DNA from: a virus
Virus record (IMG/VR): IMGVR_UViG_3300032296_000923
Location: 1-27,721 of that record
DNA: 27,721 nt
Direction: 5' to 3' (one strand)
The position numbers were made by a program, and so were the translations under genes. How positions within the stretch are numbered: the first letter of the stretch is position 1; the number at the start of each line of letters is the position of its first letter. This document shows, in pieces, positions 1 through 5,350 of this stretch. Below the pieces are notes generated by a model. The model searched no databases, was not told the origin of the DNA, and saw only the letters and a program-made list of their open reading frames with translations.

Positions 1-13
1 AATCGTCAGTCAT
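1..13 (-). CDS. Start of a further early gene, cut by the window edge
   Basis: An ATG at 13-11 on the minus strand overlaps the stop of the 87-residue gene in an ATGA arrangement, the same junction used throughout this operon. Only four codons (Met-Thr-Asp-Asp) are visible, so product and length are unknown. It indicates that the leftward operon continues beyond the window. Confidence 0.4.
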
Positions 14-273
14 TTCAAATGCTCCCCTGCTTCGACCTTTTCGGCAAAATACAAAACGTCTCGCGACCAAGCATTTCCACCATGACCACGGGCGTAAGCG
101 ACAATCTTTGCGCGTTCTTCTGCGCCATCGACTTGCCGTCCGTCGTAATACCCTTGGTCGTATCCGTATTGGCGGTGACGGGCGAAGGCTTCGGCTAGAG
201 AGCCGACATGCACTACAGCGTTCCACTGGGCACTATCTGCTGCGTCCTTATCGGCTTGTGTTATCTCGGTCAT
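10..273 (-). CDS. Small early phage protein, 87 aa, unknown function
   Basis: I do not recognise this protein. It is soluble, with a Tyr/Gly-rich middle (about residues 36-46, YGYDQGYYDGR) and a mixed charged C-terminus; there is no signal peptide or membrane segment. The ATG at 273 has a GGAG about 8 bases upstream and overlaps the stop of the preceding 37-codon gene as ATGA, so translation is probably coupled. It is one of the distal genes of the leftward early operon, where phages commonly keep host-takeover or accessory functions; that role is inference from position only. Confidence 0.7.
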   Translation of the reverse strand: MTEITQADKDAADSAQWNAVVHVGSLAEAFARHRQYGYDQGYYDGRQVDGAEERAKIVAYARGHGGNAWSRDVLYFAEKVEAGEHLK

Positions 274-383
274 TGTCCTGTCTCCTGCTGCAGCGGCCTT
301 CCGAAAAGGCCATCTAAAAATGCTCGCTTAAACTCACGCCACTCTTGCAACATTCGTTGTAGTTCGCGCTTATCGGCTTCCAT
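270..383 (-). CDS. Very small early protein, 37 aa
   Basis: This short reading frame starts at ATG 383 with a perfect AAGGAG seven bases upstream and ends in an ATGA overlap with the next gene. It also overlaps the end of the preceding 90-residue gene by 14 bases, so it fills what would otherwise be a gap in an operon with no other gaps of that size. The peptide is strongly charged in its first half (MEADKRELQRML...) and looks like one amphipathic helix followed by a short Gly/Pro tail. No family is recognised. Ribosome-binding site and junction geometry are the evidence, since it is too short for coding statistics. Confidence 0.6.
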   Translation of the reverse strand: MEADKRELQRMLQEWREFKRAFLDGLFGRPLQQETGQ

Positions 384-642
384 CGCTGCGCTCCTTTTCA
401 AATGCGTCGATAATGTCCATAAAGTCCCTGCCGATGTAGTGTTGCTGGCTACCTGCGCCCCACTCTTTCTGTATGGCGGCGGTTAGTTCAGCCATGCGAT
501 CACGCACCGCTTCGATGGTCTTGGCGCGTTCTTCTGCTAGCTTGAAGGCGATAGCCCATCTTTCATTGGCGGCTCGCAGCTCTTCAATGGTGTTTGCCTG
601 TGCCTCGCAATTGGGGCAGTACTGGCTAAGGCTGTCAGTCAT
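370..642 (-). CDS. Small coiled-coil protein with CxxC, 90 aa
   Basis: The protein has a CPNC pair at residues 9-12 followed by a long, charged helical stretch (about 15-60) with heptad-like spacing, so a short coiled coil is likely. With only two cysteines, metal binding would need a dimer; that is inference. The ATG at 642 has a GAGGTGAGG element directly upstream and overlaps the stop of the 83-residue gene by four bases. The family is not recognised. It lies in the middle of the distal early genes. Confidence 0.7.
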   Translation of the reverse strand: MTDSLSQYCPNCEAQANTIEELRAANERWAIAFKLAEERAKTIEAVRDRMAELTAAIQKEWGAGSQQHYIGRDFMDIIDAFEKERSDGSR

Positions 643-890
643 GCCTCACCTCTCGCAATCGCTGCCATCCGTTTTACGGTTGCATTGGCTCCGACAGTTT
701 CCTGTTCAATAATGCGCTCCAGCCGTTCGTTCTTGGCTTCAAGTGCATCAGCCAGTCGGTTCTGACTATCCGACCAGTCGGCAGCGCGGCGTTTCCAGAA
801 AGCTAGATTATTGCAATAATCACGCTTGCCCCAGAGATACCCAATCCCAAAGGTTAAAGCAGGTGCTGCATAAATAAGATTCTCAGTCAT
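639..890 (-). CDS. Small membrane-anchored coiled-coil protein, 83 aa
   Basis: Residues about 4-20 (LIYAAPALTFGIGYLWG) form a short hydrophobic segment with glycine, followed by a positively charged stop (KR) and then a long helical, heptad-like region (about 33-70). This predicts a protein held in the inner membrane by its N-terminus with a cytoplasmic coiled coil. Resemblance to Rz-type spanins is only superficial: no lipobox partner or proline-rich segment is seen. The ATG at 890 has a strong GGAGGT five bases upstream. Function unknown; an early membrane-associated accessory role is inferred. Confidence 0.7.
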   Translation of the reverse strand: MTENLIYAAPALTFGIGYLWGKRDYCNNLAFWKRRAADWSDSQNRLADALEAKNERLERIIEQETVGANATVKRMAAIARGEA

Positions 891-903
891 GATATACCTC
901 CAA

Positions 904-1053
904 TCAAGTTAGCTTATGCCGCAAGCGTTGCAGCAATCCCGTTTGCTTAGCCGGTTCCATTGGCAAGATAGGCCCAGGAACTCGCTGTGTGCGCTGATAG
1001 CCTGAACGCCGGGTCCAGTTGTTTGAACCAATTGTTTGGAATCTTATGCTCAT
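904..1053 (-). CDS. Small basic protein, 49 aa
   Basis: An open frame of 49 codons starts at ATG 1053, with GGAAGGGA placed just upstream, and ends 14 bases before the next gene. The product is rich in Arg, Gln and Thr (WTRRSGYQRTQR near residues 13-24, then LLQRLRHKL at the end) with almost no acidic residues, so nucleic acid or membrane-surface contact is possible. It is unlike any family I know. Without it this stretch would be the largest gap in the leftward operon, which supports its being real. Confidence 0.55.
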   Translation of the reverse strand: MSIRFQTIGSNNWTRRSGYQRTQRVPGPILPMEPAKQTGLLQRLRHKLT

Positions 1054-1067
1054 GTCATCCCTTCCAT

Positions 1068-1385
1068 TTACATTTTCCGCTCTGATCGAGCATTAGCGTC
1101 TGCGCTGATCCATTCTTGGAAACGCATCTTCAGGTAATCGACCTCGACCCGCGCTTTGTTTGCCGCCGTTTTGGCGCGCACCATCGTCTTGATATAGCTT
1201 GCCCAAGCTGGGCTGGACTTCACCTGCTTTTCAGCGTGACTGTCAGGAATATCGCCAAGCAATGCCTTCTGCTGGGCAAGATAGGTAGTCTTGCCTTCTT
1301 CAAGCATTCGGGCTGCATTGTCCAAATCGGCCCATTCCAAAGCCTTCAGCCGGAATTGTTCTGATAGTTCTACATCGTTACGCAT
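1068..1385 (-). CDS. Helical phage protein, 105 aa, unknown function
   Basis: The best start is ATG 1385, preceded by GAAAGG and overlapping the end of the HNH gene by eight bases; upstream in-frame codons lie inside that gene. The protein is almost entirely helical and charged (residues 5-105), with a C-terminal segment (YLKMRFQEW, then a Ser/Arg/Lys tail) that resembles small helical proteins found next to single-strand annealing genes in other phages. Absence of catalytic motifs and the recombination-gene neighbourhood suggest an accessory binding protein; the function is not known. Confidence 0.7.
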   Translation of the reverse strand: MRNDVELSEQFRLKALEWADLDNAARMLEEGKTTYLAQQKALLGDIPDSHAEKQVKSSPAWASYIKTMVRAKTAANKARVEVDYLKMRFQEWISADANARSERKM

Positions 1386-1713
1386 CACGCGCCCTTTCCA
1401 GATCAACCCGCTTCGGTGAGGCTTTGACAAACGCCCGCGCAAGTTCCTTCATGTCGATGCCATGCTTTGCCTCGAATGACCTTTCTCCGATTCTGTGCTG
1501 TTCAGAGTGGCAATCACGGCAAAGACTGATCGTCCAGAAATCTCCAGGTTTAAGTCCCATCCCCCCGTTCGTCCCTGTTCTGACATGGGCTACCTCGATA
1601 TGATCGTATGAGCGACACGCACAGCAGGCATGGGAGCGAACGAACCGACAATGCGCTGGCGATACAAACCGCTTGGCACGCTTTTCGGGTTGAGGGCGAC
1701 GGGGTGGCAACAA
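1378..1713 (-). CDS. HNH-type nuclease (YbcO/DUF968-like), 111 aa
   Basis: A small zinc-containing nuclease of the kind phages encode with their recombination genes. Visible motifs: CxxC at residues 30-33, His38 and an AHVR segment at 42-45, a GGMGLKP loop at 50-56, and C65-x2-C68-H69-x3-H73. Together these are the cysteine/histidine framework of a treble-clef HNH fold. Start choice matters. No ATG fits, but TTG at 1713 sits seven bases after a perfect AGGAG (1725-1721), and this start lies just after the SSB stop. The protein may cut recombination intermediates made by the ERF and SSB proteins upstream; that role is inference from the family and neighbours. Confidence 0.75.
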   Translation of the reverse strand: MLPPRRPQPEKRAKRFVSPAHCRFVRSHACCACRSYDHIEVAHVRTGTNGGMGLKPGDFWTISLCRDCHSEQHRIGERSFEAKHGIDMKELARAFVKASPKRVDLERARDA

Positions 1714-1723
1714 TTCATTTCTC

Positions 1724-2098
1724 CTAAAATGGAACTGAGTCGTCCAGATCGTCAATATCGCCACCATGCGCTCCAGGGTGCGGTTCTTGTGCGCGATTGC
1801 TATCTCCCGACCGCCCATGTGGATCAACCGTCTGGGCATTGATCTGAAGATAGGTCTTGCCGTTATGCTCACGGGTCGACAGTTCGCCCACAACGGTGAT
1901 CTTCGTTCCCTTCAGAACCATCTCCGCAAGCTTGGGCCGTGCGTTCCATTTGGTCACGTCGAACCAGAGCGTTTCTTTCTTTTCGCCCCAGCCTACCGAA
2001 GCGCCGACCGAAAAGCTGACAAAGCCCTTCCCGCTCTGCCCTTCTTTATAAACTGCATCCTTGCCGACATTGCCGACGATTGTTGTGATAACTGTCAC
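1724..2098 (-). CDS. ssb: Single-stranded DNA-binding protein (SSB)
   Basis: An OB-fold SSB of 124 residues. The N-terminal domain (about 1-95) has the typical pattern of a short start strand (ITTIVGNVGKDA), the LWFDVTKW strand near 44-51, and KGTKITVVGELSTRE followed by the YLQINAQTV strand. A short acidic Gly/Asp linker ends in DDLDDSVPF, which matches the DDDIPF-type tip through which bacterial SSB recruits replication and repair partners. The start is GTG at 2098, overlapping the previous stop as GTGA. It coats single-stranded DNA for the ERF annealing protein and exonuclease in the same operon, and may engage host SSB partners. Confidence 0.93.
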   Translation of the reverse strand: MTVITTIVGNVGKDAVYKEGQSGKGFVSFSVGASVGWGEKKETLWFDVTKWNARPKLAEMVLKGTKITVVGELSTREHNGKTYLQINAQTVDPHGRSGDSNRAQEPHPGAHGGDIDDLDDSVPF

Positions 2099-2274
2099 GC
2101 TTCATTCCTTTCTGCATTGCGCTTTTCCCGTGCCAGCCTGGCGATCAGGCTTTTACATTTCGGGCTGGTGATTCCCAATCTCTGGCCGCGTCCATTGTAA
2201 AACTTCTGGCGTGCCGGATTGCCGGTGGTCGAGGGATATATCTGACGCTGAATACGCCTTACCAAACTGCTCAT
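2095..2274 (-). CDS. Small highly basic protein, 59 aa
   Basis: The ATG at 2274 has AAGGAAT just upstream and gives a 59-residue, strongly basic protein; longer in-frame extension would run into the exonuclease gene and has no ribosome-binding site. The body contains FYNGRGQRLGITSP followed by a helix rich in Arg, Lys and Ala (residues 41-56). Charge and position between exonuclease and SSB suggest a nucleic-acid-binding accessory, but there is no recognised domain. It overlaps the SSB start by four bases. Confidence 0.65.
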   Translation of the reverse strand: MSSLVRRIQRQIYPSTTGNPARQKFYNGRGQRLGITSPKCKSLIARLAREKRNAERNEA

Positions 2275-2284
2275 ATTATTCCTT

Positions 2285-2956
2285 TCAGTATCCAACGGCT
2301 TTGAAGCGCCGATAAATTTCACGCACGGTTTCAACATCGCTCAAGCAATAGTTGGCGATCTTGTCGTGTTCGCCGTTTGCCCAAGCCTCTGCCACCATGC
2401 TGCCATCGAAGTCGCCTTTTCCTGCAAGGCCGAATGCCTTGGCAAGATTGTCTTGGCTGATTGAACCTTTCGGGCCTGCCCAAGATACCATTGTGTCAAA
2501 CACCTGATCCGACCACGGCTTAATGTCGCGGGGGAATATCAACGCAGATGGTAATTTAACGCCCAAGATAATGGCGCGGTTCAACAGAAACCGCAGATCA
2601 AAGCCGCTGATGTAGTGACCAATCCAGCGTGCTGTGTGAACGCCGCAGCTTTCAATTATATTATGGAAGAATGATTCAAGAACGTTTACTTCTTCTTCCA
2701 CCTTGCGGGCGTCATAGCATTGGGCTTGGCCATCACCGATTGCCCATCCGATGCAGGCAATATGCCCCAAGGCAGGGTCAAAGCTTGTCTTGGCGATGGC
2801 TTCATCCGTTGCTGTTTCTGCATTTTCAGCCAGCCAAGCGTCGATGCTATCCTGCTTTTTGAATTGCGCTGGAGCCTTAATATTCTTCCGCACCATCGCC
2901 CTATATTCAGGCGACTGGTTTGGAATGGTTTCAATGTCCACAAATATGTCGATCAT
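2285..2956 (-). CDS. DnaQ-like 3'-5' exonuclease related to the PolB exonuclease domain
   Basis: A DEDD-superfamily exonuclease of 223 residues. Exo I is VDIETIP with Asp7 and Glu9; Exo II lies in GHYISGFDLRFL with Asp120; Exo III is YCLSDVETV with Tyr203 and Asp207, so the DEDDy catalytic set is complete. This is the pattern of predicted PolB-related exonucleases that accompany phage recombination genes. The ATG at 2956 overlaps the ERF stop as ATGA. It would degrade or resect DNA ends to produce single strands for annealing by the ERF protein; a proofreading role for a host polymerase is an alternative. Confidence 0.88.
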   Translation of the reverse strand: MIDIFVDIETIPNQSPEYRAMVRKNIKAPAQFKKQDSIDAWLAENAETATDEAIAKTSFDPALGHIACIGWAIGDGQAQCYDARKVEEEVNVLESFFHNIIESCGVHTARWIGHYISGFDLRFLLNRAIILGVKLPSALIFPRDIKPWSDQVFDTMVSWAGPKGSISQDNLAKAFGLAGKGDFDGSMVAEAWANGEHDKIANYCLSDVETVREIYRRFKAVGY

Positions 2957-3552
2957 GCTTCCTGTCCCTTCGTCAGTTTGTTCTTCAAGCTCTTTTCAGC
3001 GTGCGCGAACTTGCTGGCAGGCAATTCCGGCAGCGATTTGATTTTGTAAAATTGGCAGAGCGAAACAATGTTTGAGCCGCTGGCTTCGATCAGAGTCCGC
3101 AGTATATCGCACTGTGTATCGCTGATGGCCTCCACAGGGCCGCTCTGGTGGTTTGCGCTGGCATCTTGGACTGTATCGGGGTCATCGCCTGTTTCAAGCC
3201 CCAGCACCTTCAGGAGAGCGTATTTGACGCCATAGGACATAGCCTTGCCCGGCCCCTTGTCCTGGGGGTCCACGCCATAGCCGAAAGTGGCAACGTCGAT
3301 AAAGTCTGACCGATCGTCGATGTTCTCAAAGCGCACATCAAAGGTTGCCTGCGTGCGGTTGCCGTTTTGCTCGACCTGCATATTGCGGGGATAGTAAACT
3401 ACACCATGCTTCTGAAGGATTGGGCGGACCTTGGCGGTCACGGCATCATGTGACACGATGCTGTAATTCACGCCCTGCTTCTTTTCCTTCTGGATGTAAT
3501 CCACGTCGGCCATCGCTGCATTGATGCGCTGGGCAATATTAGGCTTGCTCAT
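2953..3552 (-). CDS. erf: ERF-family single-strand annealing protein
   Basis: The 199-residue protein matches the ERF superfamily of phage annealing recombinases first known from P22. The N-terminal half has the usual helix plus NYSIVSHDAV strand (about 29-38), and the family signature GYGVDPQDKGPGKAMSYGVKY lies at 91-111, followed by LLKVLGLETGDDPD. The C-terminal part (about 140-199) is variable and Lys-rich at the end. The ATG at 3552 has CAGGAGT upstream. It likely anneals complementary single strands for recombination-dependent replication or genome circularisation, together with the SSB and exonuclease just downstream. Confidence 0.9.
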   Translation of the reverse strand: MSKPNIAQRINAAMADVDYIQKEKKQGVNYSIVSHDAVTAKVRPILQKHGVVYYPRNMQVEQNGNRTQATFDVRFENIDDRSDFIDVATFGYGVDPQDKGPGKAMSYGVKYALLKVLGLETGDDPDTVQDASANHQSGPVEAISDTQCDILRTLIEASGSNIVSLCQFYKIKSLPELPASKFAHAEKSLKNKLTKGQEA

Positions 3553-3655
3553 TTTTCAACTCCTGTTCTGTTTTCCATTCATTCCACTCTTGCTGCGTCC
3601 ATTCGTCAGCTTGATCAAGCGCCTCGAAGGCTTCGTCTGATACATAGGGAATCAC
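3539..3655 (-). CDS. Tiny acidic Trp-rich protein, 38 aa
   Basis: A short frame beginning at GTG 3655, which overlaps the stop of the membrane peptide gene as GTGA and has GGAG nine bases upstream; it runs 14 bases into the ERF gene. The peptide is acidic, with three tryptophans in a helical EWTQQEWNEWK segment (residues 18-28). Upstream in-frame GTG and TTG codons exist but lack a Shine-Dalgarno sequence. No family is recognised. The junction geometry matches the operon's other couplings and is the main support. Confidence 0.5.
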   Translation of the reverse strand: MIPYVSDEAFEALDQADEWTQQEWNEWKTEQELKNEQA

Positions 3656-3735
3656 GATAGAAGGCTCCAAATCCAAATCAAGCACATGGGGAAAAGGAAG
3701 AATCCTGCCATCTCTGTGAGCGTTTGCTTATCCAT
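3652..3735 (-). CDS. Predicted single-pass membrane micropeptide, 27 aa
   Basis: ATG 3735 is preceded by GGGAG at a seven-base spacing and overlaps the stop of the 56-residue gene by eight bases. The product has a short polar start (MDKQTLTEM) and then an unbroken hydrophobic run with Phe, Trp and Leu up to Ser27, which is one membrane helix. Such peptides in early phage operons can act on host membrane proteins or as toxins, but that is speculation here. Start context and overlaps at both ends argue for translation; length alone proves nothing. Confidence 0.5.
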   Translation of the reverse strand: MDKQTLTEMAGFFLFPMCLIWIWSLLS

Positions 3736-3898
3736 CGATCATCTCCCAATCATCGCCATAGCGGCGTGTCATTTCTGCGTTCCAAGCTTCTTCGCTGGCG
3801 TTGAGGTAAAACTCTACGTCTATTGTCTGCATCGGCCAAACCGTGATCGGCTGCACGCTTTCCAAGACGCGATTGAATTGCTGAAGTCCCCCGTTCAT
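3728..3898 (-). CDS. Small acidic early protein, 56 aa
   Basis: ATG 3898 overlaps the stop of the preceding gene as ATGA; the frame runs 56 codons and overlaps the next small gene. The sequence is acidic with aromatic residues toward the end (EFYLNASEEAWNAE, then RRYGDDWEMIDG) and has no membrane segment or cysteines. No domain is recognised. It is the second gene of the leftward early operon, so it is among the first proteins made after infection or induction if the promoter at 4070-4097 is used. Confidence 0.6.
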   Translation of the reverse strand: MNGGLQQFNRVLESVQPITVWPMQTIDVEFYLNASEEAWNAEMTRRYGDDWEMIDG

Positions 3899-4044
3899 GA
3901 CTTCACCCCAAAAACCTTGTTGATGCGTTCGATGCGCTCGGCCAGAGCAGGCGACATTGGCTTTGCCTTCAGGCGCTCGATCAATGCGCGTTCTTCGTCG
4001 GTGGTGGGCGGGTTATCGTATGTTGGGTAAATGATTTTGCGCAT
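3895..4044 (-). CDS. First gene of the leftward early operon, 49 aa
   Basis: The start is ATG 4044, with GGAGG at a five-base spacing; in-frame extension upstream would cross the divergent promoter region and is rejected. The product begins MRKIIYPTYDNPPTTDEE and continues as a charged helix (ALIERLKAKPM...LAERIERINKVF), a pattern seen in small phage proteins of unknown role. The transcript leader from the predicted promoter would be only about 20 bases. It is tightly linked to the next gene by ATGA overlap. Confidence 0.65.
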   Translation of the reverse strand: MRKIIYPTYDNPPTTDEERALIERLKAKPMSPALAERIERINKVFGVKS

Positions 4045-4069
4045 TTTTGCCTCCGTTGTTGTTGAAGCG

Positions 4070-4097
4070 ACAATACCAATCCCTTGAACATATGCAA
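4070..4097 (-). promoter_or_regulatory. Predicted leftward early promoter
   Basis: On the minus strand a TTGCAT -35 (4097-4092) and TATTGT -10 (4075-4070) are separated by 16 bases, giving a start about 20 bases ahead of ATG 4044. The -35 coincides with an ATGCAA half-site, so the neighbouring HTH protein could control it. Match to sigma70 is moderate (both boxes 4/6), and there is no experimental support. Confidence 0.5.
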
Positions 4098-4134
4098 GCA
4101 CTAATTTGACATGATGCAAAGATTTTTGTTGCAT
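4092..4134. promoter_or_regulatory. Putative operator: three ATGCAA half-sites
   Basis: ATGCAA occurs at 4092-4097 and 4114-4119 (22 bases apart, two helical turns) and inverted as TTGCAT at 4129-4134, so the last two form an ATGCAA-N9-TTGCAT inverted repeat. The sites overlap the -35 of the leftward promoter and flank the spacer and -10 of the rightward one. They are natural targets for the Cro-like protein encoded at 4165. ATGCAAAG recurs at 5760-5767 before the replication gene. Binding is inferred. Confidence 0.5.
4106..4134 (+). promoter_or_regulatory. Predicted rightward promoter for the HTH gene
   Basis: A perfect -35 TTGACA (4106-4111) is followed after 17 bases by TTGCAT (4129-4134) as a weak -10; transcription would start near 4141, about 24 bases before ATG 4165. 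The -10 is itself an operator half-site. The weak -10 might mean dependence on an activator, or that another nearby hexamer is used. Confidence 0.45.
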
Positions 4135-4164
4135 TGGGCATTTGTGTCGGGGTAATGGGCGTTC

Positions 4165-4335
4165 ATGGACATACGAAAAGAACGCAAAGCCCTGGGCTGG
4201 ACGCAAGCGCAACTTGCTGACAAACTTGGTATCAATCACTCGATGGTTTCACGCATGGAAAGCGGGGATATACCGCTAAACGTGCGGACACTGATCGCGT
4301 TGGAAGTGATATTCAAACAGGCAAAAGATCAATGA
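4165..4335 (+). CDS. Cro-like helix-turn-helix regulator, 56 aa
   Basis: A minimal XRE/Cro-family DNA-binding protein. Residues 3-31 hold the HTH: RKERKALGWTQAQLADKLG (helices 1-2) and NHSMVSRMESG (recognition helix and following turn), then a short C-terminal helix (residues 39-55). It has no extra domain for oligomerisation or cleavage, so it is Cro-like rather than CI-like. The start is ATG 4165 with a GGGGT upstream, a weak ribosome-binding site. It is transcribed divergently from the early operon and next to repeated ATGCAA sites; autoregulation and repression of the leftward promoter are the likely roles. Confidence 0.82.
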   Translation: MDIRKERKALGWTQAQLADKLGINHSMVSRMESGDIPLNVRTLIALEVIFKQAKDQ

Positions 4336-4380
4336 GCCTCCTCCCCCGTTGGGTTCAACGCATTTCCCCGACGGGAACCT

Positions 4381-4421
4381 AGCTGCCGTGTCTGATTCAA
4401 CCCCAGACATGGCAGCTTTTT
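4381..4421 (+). terminator. Intrinsic terminator after the HTH gene
   Basis: AGCTGCCGTGTCTG (4381-4394) pairs with CAGACATGGCAGCT (4404-4417) over 14 positions with a single G-U, leaving a nine-base loop, and is followed by TTTTT (4417-4421). This is a strong rightward Rho-independent terminator. On the minus strand there is no U tract. It separates the HTH gene from the replication genes, so it could be a control point for read-through. Confidence 0.85.
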
Positions 4422-4531
4422 ATCCACCGCGCCACGTAACGGGCGCATTGCTTCAGAAGATGGGTTGGCAGTTTATCAGGCCCGATCAAATCAAGTCACA
4501 ATGGAAAATAATTCATAAGGAGAAACCATGA
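4409..4531 (+). CDS. Possible small protein, 40 aa, starting inside the terminator stem
   Basis: An open frame from ATG 4409 encodes MAAFYPPRHVTGALLQKMGW followed by a basic tail, and ends in an ATGA overlap with the next gene, whose AAGGAG lies within this frame. The junction fits the operon style, but the ATG is inside the 3' arm of the terminator hairpin and has no Shine-Dalgarno sequence. In-frame GTG 4388 or TTG 4349 are alternative starts with no better support. Treat as tentative. Confidence 0.35.
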   Translation: MAAFYPPRHVTGALLQKMGWQFIRPDQIKSQWKIIHKEKP

Positions 4532-4683
4532 TTAAGAGCATATTCAAGCGTTGGCTTAAGCCCAAGCAGGCCCGTGACAATGAAGGACGATTCCTGCCCA
4601 GCCGCGTTGCAGCCCGTCAAAAGGCTATCGAGATGGCTAAGGCAATGAACCGCAGCGATCTGGTCAAAAGGCTTCAGTCATGA
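4528..4683 (+). CDS. Small basic protein, 51 aa
   Basis: ATG 4528 has a strong AAGGAG at a six-base spacing. The 51-residue product is very basic: FKRWLKPKQARDNEGRFLPS near the start and a helix RVAARQKAIEMAKAMNRSDLVKRL at the end. The DNEGRFLPS part resembles short Arg/Gly loops in phage nucleic-acid-binding peptides, but no family is recognised. It overlaps the next gene by ATGA and is the first well-supported gene after the terminator, so its expression should report on read-through. Confidence 0.65.
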   Translation: MIKSIFKRWLKPKQARDNEGRFLPSRVAARQKAIEMAKAMNRSDLVKRLQS

Positions 4684-5015
4684 TCTATGAATCTCCATCG
4701 ACCGCAATAGCCCTAGCCCGTTATCTCGCTACGTATATCAGCGATGACAGCACCATCCTCGCCCATGTTCGCCACCGCTTCGGCGTGACTTTATCCAAGA
4801 CCGACATGGCTAAAATGCGTGCATCCCTTCCGAAGAAATACCTGCCAGGACAAGGCAACCCGTCCGGCTGGGACTTCAAAAGCGACCGAAGCTTTCGCGG
4901 TCATATCCGCCGCATGACAGACGATCCGCTTCTAAGGGCGCTGGCAGCGTATCACCTGAAGCACAGCAAGCTAAAGCCTCACGAAATTGAATATTATCGG
5001 AGGCTGGCACAATGA
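4680..5015 (+). CDS. Phage protein, 111 aa, unknown function
   Basis: The N-terminal half (about 1-50) is helical, with a segment ILAHVRHRFGVTLSKTDMAKMRASLPK that reads like a helix-turn-helix or small DNA-contacting unit. The C-terminal half is basic (RSFRGHIRRMTDDPLLRALAAYHLKHSKLKPHEIEYYRRL). No definite family. It overlaps the DnaA-like gene by ATGA, and conserved neighbours of this kind are usually replication accessories; a DNA-binding role is inferred from charge, pattern and place. Confidence 0.65.
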   Translation: MIYESPSTAIALARYLATYISDDSTILAHVRHRFGVTLSKTDMAKMRASLPKKYLPGQGNPSGWDFKSDRSFRGHIRRMTDDPLLRALAAYHLKHSKLKPHEIEYYRRLAQ

Positions 5016-5350
5016 ACATGTTCCCGAAATGGTATCGCCCCCCGCCTGTCCAGCGTGCAAAGCGCAGTGGATCATCCGTTGTGCAAGCTGTGATGAATGA
5101 ATTTGACATCGACAAGGATGGCTTGACTAGCAACAGCCGACAAAAGAAGCCGGTCAGGGCGAGGCAGGTGGCATGGTATGTGATGAGCCGCAACTGTCCG
5201 CATATGTCTTATCTTCAGATGGCGCGTATGCTGGGCCGCACAGACCATAGCACAGCGTTTCATGGCGTGCGGGTGGTTCAGGATCTGATCGCCATTGATG
5301 ATGACTTTGCAGCCGCTGTCGAGCGTGTAGAAATGGCTTTGCGTGACTAA
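5012..5350 (+). CDS. Stand-alone DnaA domain IV-like DNA-binding protein
   Basis: The 112-residue protein aligns over its whole C-terminal part to domain IV of the bacterial initiator DnaA. A VMNEFDIDKDGL helix and loop is followed by RARQVAWYVM (about 49-58, as in DnaA RPRQMAMAL), SYLQMARMLGRTDHSTAFHGVR (66-87, the DnaA signature with the DHST box at 78-81), and a final helix. No AAA+ ATPase domain is present, so it can bind DnaA-box-like DNA but cannot by itself melt an origin. ATG 5012 has GGAGG eight bases upstream. It may mark a phage origin, recruit host replication proteins or compete with host DnaA; these are alternatives, not observations. Confidence 0.85.
   Translation: MNMFPKWYRPPPVQRAKRSGSSVVQAVMNEFDIDKDGLTSNSRQKKPVRARQVAWYVMSRNCPHMSYLQMARMLGRTDHSTAFHGVRVVQDLIAIDDDFAAAVERVEMALRD

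Noticed and set aside
639-890. Rz-type spanin
   Set aside because: It has an N-terminal membrane segment and coiled coil, but lies in the early operon, with no Rz1-like lipoprotein frame and no lysis neighbours.
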